Of a stretch of DNA of 10,500 bases, positions 5,242 through 10,500 are shown piece by piece. The position numbers and the translations under genes were made by a program. Every line of letters starts with the position of its first letter. The first letter of the stretch is position 1. Origin of the DNA: Candidatus Aminicenantota bacterium (GTDB lineage: Bacteria; Acidobacteriota; Aminicenantia; S016-38); contig JAMOUL010000137.1 of assembly GCA_027062035.1 (NCBI GenBank), positions 1 through 10,500 on the forward strand, read 5' to 3'. Under the pieces are notes generated by a model. That model was not told where the DNA came from. It saw only the letters and a list, made by a program, of their open reading frames with translations, and made no database searches.

Positions 5242-5942
5242 TGGAACAAAAAAAACTGCTGGCTCCAGGAATGATTTTTTCGCTCCTGTTACACGTATGC
5301 ATTCTGGCTGTGGCAGTCATTGGTACATGGAATTCCCGTAACAACAGGGAGTTCAAGTATTTCGTATCCCTGGTCCAGCTCCCGGGAGGTGGCGGAGGGG
5401 GCGTACAGAAAGCCACTGCGGGACATGTGAGGGAACTTGTTGAATATTCCAGGGTCAAGGCAAAACCCAAGCTTACCTATCCCACCAGGAAGAAGAAACC
5501 CCGTCGCAGATACGTGCGTCCGAGAAAATCCAGTGTCATAGTAAAGAAAAGAAGCTCAACCAGTGGTATTGTAAAACAGAGGGTTGGTTATGGCGGAGAG
5601 GGTCCCACCATTTCCTTTGGAGCAGGAGGCGGTATGGGTGGTGGCGGCGGAGAAATGCAGCTGGGAAATTTCCCATTCCCCTTTTATCTGATAACTGTTA
5701 AGGAAAGAATTGGTCTCAACTGGAATCAGCTCATGGGTGGGAAAAAGCTGGGTGTGGAGATCTGGGTTTATTTCAAAGTAAACAGGGAAGGACGAATCAT
5801 CGAAATTAAGCTGGAAAAGCCCTGTGGGATCTCCAGGTTTGACTCCTATGCATTAAAGGCGGTAAAAGATGCGGAACCCTTCCCCAGGTTGCCCAAAAAT
5901 TACGATGGAGAAATTTTGGCAATAAGGGTAATATTTGAGTAA
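5241..5942 (+). CDS. tolA: TolA-like (TonB-family) periplasm-spanning energy transducer, short form
   Basis: This 233-residue protein has one N-terminal membrane helix (about 11-30) with the S-x3-H motif (S14, H18; SLLLH) by which TolA and TonB contact their proton-driven motors. The periplasmic part is unusual. A PGGGGGG stretch (48-54) is followed by a very basic segment (about 73-104, rich in Lys, Arg and Pro) and another Gly-rich stretch (127-137). The C-terminal domain (about 144-233) starts FPFPFYLITVKERIGLNWNQ and is a TolA/TonB C-terminal fold. The whole is much shorter than E. coli TolA (421 residues) and lacks its long Ala-rich helix. The position between tolR and tolB makes TolA the best name, though by sequence the C-terminal domain is also TonB-like. 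The ATG shares one base with the tolR stop and has no ribosome-binding site of its own, implying coupled translation. Confidence 0.87.
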   Translation: MEQKKLLAPGMIFSLLLHVCILAVAVIGTWNSRNNREFKYFVSLVQLPGGGGGGVQKATAGHVRELVEYSRVKAKPKLTYPTRKKKPRRRYVRPRKSSVIVKKRSSTSGIVKQRVGYGGEGPTISFGAGGGMGGGGGEMQLGNFPFPFYLITVKERIGLNWNQLMGGKKLGVEIWVYFKVNREGRIIEIKLEKPCGISRFDSYALKAVKDAEPFPRLPKNYDGEILAIRVIFE

Positions 5943-5943
5943 A

Positions 5944-7230
5944 ATGTATCAGATGAGGAAAATAATAATTTTGTTTTTTGTTTTCGGCCTTTTTGCACAG
6001 CAAGAAGTGACCATCAGGATAAAGGGAGGGATACCGGCTATCAGGATAGCTGTTCCTGATTTTATAAAGAAGGTGAAAACCGACGAAGGAAGAAGAGCTG
6101 CTATGGAACTGGAGGATACCTTCCGTGGGGACCTTTCCTTTTCCAGGGTTTTCGATCCCTTATCCTCTTCCCTCCTTTCCCTTGTAAAGGATAGAAATCC
6201 AGAAAGACCGGACCTGAAGGCCTGGGAATCTGTAGGAGCAACAGTCCTCTTTATAGGCAAGGTGGAGGAAAGAAGGGGAGGACTCAGGTTTTCGGGAAAA
6301 CTGTACGATACTCGCACCGGCAATTTCATCCTCGGTAAGAGTTATGTGGGAAAGTTCAAGTTTGCCAGATTAATGGCCCATAAAATGGGGGACGAGCTTC
6401 TGAAGTACTTTGGTCAGATCCCCATTTTTACTTCAAAGATTGCATTTATTTCTGATAGGGACGGTAACAGAGAGCTGTATATTATGGACTATGACGGGGC
6501 GAATCAGATGAGGCTTACCTATACTCGAGCCATGGAAATGCTTCCTGCATGGAGTACCGATGGAGAAAAAATAGCTTATACCTCCTATAGAAGGGGAACC
6601 CCTGATTTGTTTGTGAGGTACATTTATGAGGGAAGGGATAAGCTTATTGCCACAGGTGGTTCCAATATTACCGCTGATTTTTCTCAGGATGATAATCTGC
6701 TTCTTTATTCTTCTTCTCTGCCGGGAAACTATGAAATTTACCTTTATAATTTTAAGACGGAACAAAGACGGAGAATTACCTTTTCCCGGGCTTCGGACCT
6801 TTCCCCCAGATGGTCCCCTGATGAGCGCCAGATTCTTTTCTCTTCTGATAGAAGCGGTTATCCCCAGCTCTATATAATGAATCGTGACGGAAGCAATGTG
6901 AGGAGGATTACATTCCAGGGTAGCTATAATGCTTCGCCCTGCTGGGCTCCTGACGGTGACAGGATAATATATGTTAGCAGGATAGAGGGGAAATTTAACC
7001 TTTATCTTCTGTTCCTTTCCACTTCGGAGGTTATAAAGCTTACTTCGGGACTTTCCATGAACGAGAATCCGTGTTTTTCCCCCGATGGCAGGCACATAGT
7101 GTTCTCTTCCAATAGAAGTGGGAAGTATCAGATCTATATAATGGATTATGACGGAAGGAATCTGAGACAACTTACCCAGAGGGGCAATAATCAGATGCCT
7201 TCATGGTCTAAAATAAAATACAGGAGGTAA
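5944..7230 (+). CDS. tolB: TolB, periplasmic beta-propeller of the Tol-Pal system
   Basis: This protein has a signal peptide (basic MRK, hydrophobic IIILFFVFGLFA, likely cleavage before QQEV), an N-terminal domain (about 19-155), and then a six-bladed beta propeller. The blades show as repeats of the TolB type: KIAFISDRDGNRELYIMDYDG, PAWSTDGEKIAYTSYR, PRWSPDERQILFSSDR, PCWAPDGDRIIYVSR and PCFSPDGRHIVFSSNR. TolB shuttles between TolA and Pal, helping to relocate Pal to the division site. I chose the ATG at 5944 (428 residues), one base after the tolA stop; a TTG at 5935 and an ATG at 5953 in the same frame are alternatives. No clear Shine-Dalgarno sequence is seen, so translation is probably coupled to tolA. 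The TAA stop adjoins the pal ribosome-binding site. Confidence 0.93.
   Translation: MYQMRKIIILFFVFGLFAQQEVTIRIKGGIPAIRIAVPDFIKKVKTDEGRRAAMELEDTFRGDLSFSRVFDPLSSSLLSLVKDRNPERPDLKAWESVGATVLFIGKVEERRGGLRFSGKLYDTRTGNFILGKSYVGKFKFARLMAHKMGDELLKYFGQIPIFTSKIAFISDRDGNRELYIMDYDGANQMRLTYTRAMEMLPAWSTDGEKIAYTSYRRGTPDLFVRYIYEGRDKLIATGGSNITADFSQDDNLLLYSSSLPGNYEIYLYNFKTEQRRRITFSRASDLSPRWSPDERQILFSSDRSGYPQLYIMNRDGSNVRRITFQGSYNASPCWAPDGDRIIYVSRIEGKFNLYLLFLSTSEVIKLTSGLSMNENPCFSPDGRHIVFSSNRSGKYQIYIMDYDGRNLRQLTQRGNNQMPSWSKIKYRR
7222..7227 (+). promoter_or_regulatory. Ribosome-binding site of pal
   Basis: AGGAGG lies six bases before the ATG at 7234 and directly before the tolB stop codon (TAA, 7228-7230). It is the strongest internal ribosome-binding site of the core tol operon, consistent with Pal being the most abundant component of such systems. 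Confidence 0.65.
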
Positions 7231-7233
7231 TAA

Positions 7234-7776
7234 ATGAAGAAATTCGCCATTGGGGTCCTTGTGGTCGCCTTTATTTTTACCCTTGGTGGGTGTAAGAAAA
7301 AGGAACCTGTAAAGGTGGTCCCACCCGGAGTGCAGAAGGTGGAGAAAAAATCTGAGGTTGTGGAGGAAAAACCCATAGTTAAACCTCAGGTTCAGGAAGA
7401 AAACCTTGAAGCCATGAGTCTTGAAGAGATCAACAGGAAGGGTTATCTTCACAGAATCCATTTTGACTTCGATAAGTACAACATCAGGGAAGACCAGAAG
7501 CCGATTCTTATCAGAAACGCTGAATGGCTTAAAGAGCATCCCTCAATAAAGATTCTCATCGAGGGACACTGTGATGAGAGAGGCACTGAGGAGTATAACC
7601 TTGCCCTTGGAGAAAAAAGAGCTAAGGCTGTAAGGGATTTTTTAATCAGCATGGGAATTTCCCCGGATCGTATTAAGATAGTCAGTTACGGAAAGAGCAG
7701 ACCTCTGGATCCAAGACACAACGAAGAGGCGTGGGCTAAAAATAGAAGGGCCGAATTCGTAATCATAGCAAAATGA
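7234..7776 (+). CDS. pal: Pal, peptidoglycan-associated outer-membrane lipoprotein
   Basis: This 180-residue lipoprotein has a signal peptide ending in the lipobox LGGC. Cys20 would be lipidated, and the lysine after it fits export to the outer membrane. A linker rich in Lys, Glu, Pro and Val (21-60) leads to an OmpA-like peptidoglycan-binding domain (about 70-180). This domain has HFDFDKYNI at about 76-84, GHCDERGTEEYNLALGEKRA at 111-130, VSYGKSRP, and the final NRRAEFVI (170-177). Asp114 and Arg171 or Arg172 are in the positions that bind the diaminopimelate stem peptide in characterised Pal proteins. Pal tethers the outer membrane to the cell wall and is released by TolB. The TGA stop overlaps the start of cpoB in an ATGA arrangement. 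Confidence 0.96.
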   Translation: MKKFAIGVLVVAFIFTLGGCKKKEPVKVVPPGVQKVEKKSEVVEEKPIVKPQVQEENLEAMSLEEINRKGYLHRIHFDFDKYNIREDQKPILIRNAEWLKEHPSIKILIEGHCDERGTEEYNLALGEKRAKAVRDFLISMGISPDRIKIVSYGKSRPLDPRHNEEAWAKNRRAEFVIIAK

Positions 7777-8507
7777 GAAGAGTCCTCTCCCTTTTTCTTG
7801 TTCTTTTGCTGGTTTCCCCGGCCTTTGCTCTGCGGAAGAGAAAAAAGGAAACAAAGAAAAAGGGAGAAGAAACTGCTGTTGTACAAGGAGTTTCTCCGGA
7901 AGAATTTAACCTTCTCAAGGCAGACCTTAAACAGTTAATGGAAAAGGTGGCCCTGCTTGAAGAAGCTATTAAGACATCCGAGCAGGTAAATTCTGAAGCT
8001 ATGATGAGGATCAAGCAGCTTGAAGCCAGGCTTTCCCGCCTTGAGACGAAAATAGATGAGCTGTTATTAAAGATAAAGGGCACAACTACCACTCAAACGG
8101 ATTATTCTGAATCTCCTGAGACAGAAACGACTTCTTCTGCTCCTGTTACCGGTGTTAAGGCTTCGGAACTTTACAAAAAGGGGTTTGACGCCTACATAAA
8201 AGAACACTATGGGGAGGCTATAACCTACTTCCGTCAGTATGCGGAAAACTTTCCCCAGAGCGCTCTTGCTGATAATGCCCTTTTCTGGTGTGGGGAAAGT
8301 TATTATAGGATGAACAATTTTTATGCAGCCATTACCATGTTCGAAAAGATGCTAAAGCTATATCCGGATAGCGATAAGGCTCCTTCTGCCCTGCTGGAGC
8401 TTGTTAATTGCTACAGGAAGATAGGTAACAAAAAGGAAGCCAGAAGGTATTTACAGGAATTAAAAACAAAATATCCAGATTCCAAGGAAGCTTCTTCAAT
8501 AAAGTAA
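7773..8507 (+). CDS. cpoB: CpoB (YbgF), periplasmic coiled-coil TPR protein of the Tol-Pal system
   Basis: This 244-residue protein starts with a signal peptide (MRRVLSLFLVLLLVSPAFA, likely cut at about 19), followed by a basic patch. A predicted coiled coil covers about 42-103, with heptad leucines and lysines, as in the trimerising N-terminal region of YbgF/CpoB. A Ser/Thr-rich linker (about 104-126) leads to three tetratricopeptide repeats (about 130-244), containing GEAITYFRQYAENFPQS, YAAITMFEKMLKLYPDS and EARRYLQELKTKYPDS. In E. coli, CpoB coordinates peptidoglycan synthesis by PBP1B with outer-membrane constriction by Tol. This gene's place directly after pal, overlapping it by four bases (ATGA), is the usual one. 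The start has no ribosome-binding site of its own. The final codons overlap the ribosome-binding site of ssb. Confidence 0.92.
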   Translation: MRRVLSLFLVLLLVSPAFALRKRKKETKKKGEETAVVQGVSPEEFNLLKADLKQLMEKVALLEEAIKTSEQVNSEAMMRIKQLEARLSRLETKIDELLLKIKGTTTTQTDYSESPETETTSSAPVTGVKASELYKKGFDAYIKEHYGEAITYFRQYAENFPQSALADNALFWCGESYYRMNNFYAAITMFEKMLKLYPDSDKAPSALLELVNCYRKIGNKKEARRYLQELKTKYPDSKEASSIK

Positions 8508-8512
8508 GGAGG
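8506..8512 (+). promoter_or_regulatory. Ribosome-binding site that supports the TTG start of ssb
   Basis: AAGGAGG, overlapping the cpoB TAA stop, lies four bases before the TTG at 8517. No ATG or GTG start in frame is available at the right place, so this site decides the start. Confidence 0.65.
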
Positions 8513-8516
8513 TGTT

Positions 8517-8957
8517 TTGAGGGAAAGAGCGTCTTTAAACAAGGTTATCCTCGTGGGAAGGCTTGGAAGGGACCCTGAGATAAGATATATCCCTTCAAGA
8601 GAAGGAGAAAGAGCCATTGCAAGATTCTCTGTAGCAACATCCGAGGTCTACATTACAAGGGATGGGGAGAAGAGAGAGGTTACTGAGTGGCATTCGGTTT
8701 ACTGCTGGGGAAAACTGGCTGAGTTTGTGAAGGAATATCTTCGCAAGGGAAGGCAGATCCTTATTGAGGGGAGATTGAGGACTCGTAAATGGGAATCCGA
8801 GGGACAGAGAAGAAGTAGAACTGAGATAGAAGCGGATAAGATCATAATCCTTGACAAAAAGGGAGCACAGGAAGATTTTTCAGAACCTTTATCCGAGCCC
8901 GAAGCGGAGACTGAGGCTTTCAGTCCCGATATAGACGACGAGGAACCACCTTTCTAA
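8517..8957 (+). CDS. ssb: Single-stranded DNA-binding protein
   Basis: This 146-residue protein starts with TTG. The OB fold covers about residues 7-113: LNKVILVGRLGRDPEIRYIP is the classic bacterial SSB opening, followed by IARFSVAT, EWHSVYCWGKLAE and KGRQILIEGRLRTRKWE. Trp58, Trp64 and Trp92 are at the usual stacking positions for single-stranded DNA. A short acidic tail (about 114-146) ends in DIDDEEPPF, the tip that recruits RecQ, RecO, PriA and other partners. The protein would act as a tetramer in replication and repair. The gene follows cpoB by nine bases, so it is probably co-transcribed with the tol-pal operon. That context is not the common one: ssb is often near uvrA or between rpsF and rpsR. 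Confidence 0.95.
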   Translation: MRERASLNKVILVGRLGRDPEIRYIPSREGERAIARFSVATSEVYITRDGEKREVTEWHSVYCWGKLAEFVKEYLRKGRQILIEGRLRTRKWESEGQRRSRTEIEADKIIILDKKGAQEDFSEPLSEPEAETEAFSPDIDDEEPPF

Positions 8958-9046
8958 GAAGCCTGAGAAATTCTTCTGGACTTTAATAAGGGTATTATTG
9001 TACATTTACTAAATATATAAAAAGTTTAGTTAAAGGAGGTTTACCC
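8958..9046. other. AT-rich intergenic region between ssb and the dehydrogenase gene
   Basis: This 89-base stretch separates the tol-ssb operon from the dehydrogenase-etfB unit. It is AT-rich, and TATATA, TATAAA and TTGTAC elements occur near 8998-9021 without good -35/-10 spacing, so a promoter is likely but cannot be placed. I see no hairpin with a U-tract that would end the upstream operon. The only stem is a weak five-base AGAAG/CTTCT pair near 8957-8977. Confidence 0.4.
9032..9039 (+). promoter_or_regulatory. Strong ribosome-binding site of the acyl-CoA dehydrogenase gene
   Basis: AAAGGAGG ends seven bases before the ATG at 9047, a near-ideal Shine-Dalgarno sequence and spacing. Confidence 0.7.
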
Positions 9047-10189
9047 ATGCATTACTTCTTGTCTGAAGAAGAACAAATGATTAAAGAGCTCGCCCACAGA
9101 ATAGCGGTGGAGAAAATAATTCCTGTAAGGAGCGAATATGACGAAAAGGAAATATTTCCTCACGATATAGTAAAGGTTCTTGCTGAAAGTGATCTTTTCA
9201 GGGTCTTTATTCCTGAAGAGTACGAAGGACTTGGAGCCAGGGTTTTTCCCATGACCCTTGCTGTGGAGGAACTTTCCTGGGGTTGTGGTGGAATTGCGCT
9301 CGCCTATGCAGGTACTGCTCTGGGAGCTTTTCCAATAATACTTTTTGGTACAGAGGAGCAGAAAAAGAAATATTTGCCCAAAATAGCCAATGGCGCTCTT
9401 GCTGCCTTCGCTCTAACAGAAGCAGAGGCAGGGAGTGATGCAGCCAATATAAAGACAAGGGCCGTCAGGGATGGGGATTATTATATACTCAATGGAACAA
9501 AGCAGTTTATCACCAATGCCGGTGAAGCGGAAATATACACGGTAATAGCTGTCACCGACCCTGCTAAGGGGTCCAGAGGAGCTACAGCTTTTATCCTTGA
9601 GAAGGGAATGGAAGGGCTGGAGTTCGGAAAGAAGGAAAAGAAAATGGGGATAAGGGCTTCTGTTACAAGGGAAGTTATAATGAAGGACGTGAAGGTTCAC
9701 AAAAGTCAGGTTCTGGGAAAGGAGGGAAGGGGATTTATCATTGCAATGAGGACCTTTGATTATACAAGACCAGGGGTTGCTGCTCAGGCCCTTGGAATTG
9801 CTCAGGCTGCCTTTGATGCTGCGGCAAAGTACGCCACAGAAAGATACCAGTTCGGTAAACCCATCGCTTCATTCCAGGCAATACAGCATATGCTGGCTGA
9901 TATGGGAACCAAAATTGAAGCAGTAAGAGCCCTCATTTACTCTGTAGCAAGGGCTATAGATGCCGGTCACAGTTCACCTAAGGAATCCGCCATGACAAAG
10001 GTTCTGGCTTCAGATGTTGCCATGGAGGTTACCACAAATGCAGTTCAGATCTTCGGCGGGTATGGTTATATGAAGGAATACCCTGTAGAAAAGATGATGA
10101 GGGATGCCAAGATAACCCAGATATACGAAGGAACGAACCAGATCCTCAGGAACGTTATAGCAAGTAAGATAATAAAAGAGGCAAAATGA
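9047..10189 (+). CDS. Acyl-CoA dehydrogenase (FAD-dependent, medium/short-chain-like)
   Basis: This 380-residue protein has the full length of the family. An N-terminal helical domain (about 1-120) is followed by the beta domain with the family signature FALTEAEAGSDAANIKT (121-137), and a C-terminal helical domain. YEGTNQI (360-366) carries the catalytic base, Glu361, in the position of the base of medium-chain and short-chain enzymes. FDYTRPGVAAQALGIAQAAFD and QIFGGYGYMKEYPVEKMMRDAK resemble medium-chain dehydrogenases. The enzyme would oxidise an acyl-CoA to the trans-2-enoyl-CoA, passing electrons to electron-transfer flavoprotein. The exact substrate (straight, branched or aromatic acyl-CoA) is not visible. 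The stop overlaps the start of etfB by four bases, which fits the partner relationship. It has its own strong ribosome-binding site. Confidence 0.93.
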   Translation: MHYFLSEEEQMIKELAHRIAVEKIIPVRSEYDEKEIFPHDIVKVLAESDLFRVFIPEEYEGLGARVFPMTLAVEELSWGCGGIALAYAGTALGAFPIILFGTEEQKKKYLPKIANGALAAFALTEAEAGSDAANIKTRAVRDGDYYILNGTKQFITNAGEAEIYTVIAVTDPAKGSRGATAFILEKGMEGLEFGKKEKKMGIRASVTREVIMKDVKVHKSQVLGKEGRGFIIAMRTFDYTRPGVAAQALGIAQAAFDAAAKYATERYQFGKPIASFQAIQHMLADMGTKIEAVRALIYSVARAIDAGHSSPKESAMTKVLASDVAMEVTTNAVQIFGGYGYMKEYPVEKMMRDAKITQIYEGTNQILRNVIASKIIKEAK

Positions 10190-10500
10190 ACATCTTTGTC
10201 TGTATAAAACAGGTCCCCAATACAGCAAAGGTGAAGTGGGATCTGGAACGGGGGACACTGATTCGCGAAGGGGTGGAGTCCATATGTAATCCATTTGACC
10301 TCCACGCCATAGAAGAGGCTATAAGGATCAGGGAAAGAACTGGAAAGGGAAAGGTTATAGCAATGACCATGGGACCTCCACAGGCAGAGGATATACTCAA
10401 AGAAGCCATTTCAATGGGAGTGGATGATGCCATCCTTATTTCGGATAGAGCCTTTGCAGGAGCAGATACCCTTGCAACTTCCTATACCCTGTCCAGAGCC
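10186..10500 (+). CDS. etfB: Electron-transfer flavoprotein beta subunit (partial, runs off the window)
   Basis: The first 105 codons of an EtfB gene are present; the usual length is about 250-270 residues. The N terminus MNIFVCIKQVPNTAKVKWD is typical of EtfB, with the conserved CIKQVP motif, then ESICNPFDLHAIEEAIRIRE and IAMTMGPPQAEDILKEA. EtfB and EtfA form a heterodimer that takes electrons from acyl-CoA dehydrogenase and delivers them to ETF-quinone oxidoreductase or, in bifurcating types, to ferredoxin. Which type this is cannot be decided from the fragment. The ATG overlaps the dehydrogenase stop (ATGA), and a weak GAGG lies four bases upstream. An etfA gene is expected to follow beyond the window edge. 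Confidence 0.93.
   Translation, partial: MNIFVCIKQVPNTAKVKWDLERGTLIREGVESICNPFDLHAIEEAIRIRERTGKGKVIAMTMGPPQAEDILKEAISMGVDDAILISDRAFAGADTLATSYTLSRA

Noticed and set aside
4203..5942. ExbB-ExbD-TonB interpretation of the first three operon genes
   Set aside because: The genes are followed directly by tolB, pal and cpoB, which identifies the set as Tol-Pal despite the TonB-like C-terminal domain.
6433..7170. A 245-codon open frame on the minus strand opposite tolB
   Set aside because: It is a shadow of the tolB propeller repeats, with no recognisable motifs and no ribosome-binding site; tolB itself is certain.
8957..8977. AGAAG/CTTCT stem after ssb as a terminator
   Set aside because: The stem is only five AT-rich pairs with a ten-base or longer loop and no U-tract, so it is too weak for an intrinsic terminator.

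Overview
The window looks like part of the chromosome of a diderm (Gram-negative-type) bacterium. The main evidence is a complete Tol-Pal envelope system, including an outer-membrane lipoprotein (Pal) and the periplasmic proteins TolB and CpoB. The DNA is of moderate, somewhat AT-leaning composition and uses AGA/AGG for arginine and ATA for isoleucine heavily. Together with an MglA-type GTPase, a bacterial ETF and a medium-chain-like acyl-CoA dehydrogenase, this would suit an uncultivated, possibly anaerobic or thermophilic lineage (for example near Acidobacteriota/Aminicenantota or deltaproteobacterial-type groups). That placement is an inference with low confidence. No mobile element, CRISPR array, tRNA or rRNA was seen.

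Layout. (1) 1-352: the 3' end of a SAM hydrolase (DUF62) gene on the + strand, ending exactly where the next, convergent gene ends. (2) 353-2157, - strand: a two-gene unit of a flavodoxin-fold/FMN reductase-like protein and an MglA-like small GTPase with a long acidic, proline-rich C-terminal extension. (3) 2158-2364: a 207-bp divergent intergenic region with two promoter candidates, a degenerate 16-bp tandem repeat and short palindromes. (4) 2365-3225, +: a metallo-beta-lactamase-fold hydrolase. (5) 3240-4085, -: a cytoplasmic TPR-like protein of unknown role. (6) 4086-4202: a second divergent promoter region. (7) 4203-8957, +: a tightly packed operon tolQ-tolR-tolA-tolB-pal-cpoB-ssb, with junctions that overlap or are only a few bases long. 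(8) 9047-10500, +: an acyl-CoA dehydrogenase overlapping etfB, which runs off the window.

How the genes work together. TolQ and TolR form the inner-membrane proton-driven motor. The TolA-like protein spans the periplasm, TolB and the Pal lipoprotein sit at the outer membrane/peptidoglycan, and CpoB is the usual periplasmic accessory. The set stabilises and constricts the envelope at division. An ssb gene rides at the end of this operon. The dehydrogenase/ETF pair oxidises acyl-CoA and passes electrons to the quinone pool or another acceptor. The minus-strand GTPase could belong to a polarity or envelope-organisation pathway, but no MglB/roadblock partner lies in the window.

The most interesting observations are: three genes whose -10 box lies only 6-8 bases before the start codon and which lack a Shine-Dalgarno sequence (probable leaderless mRNAs); the extended MglA-like GTPase; the repeat-bearing divergent regulatory region; and an unusually short, glycine-rich and basic TolA. 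I did not find a convincing wholly new multi-gene system; most of the window is recognisable housekeeping.
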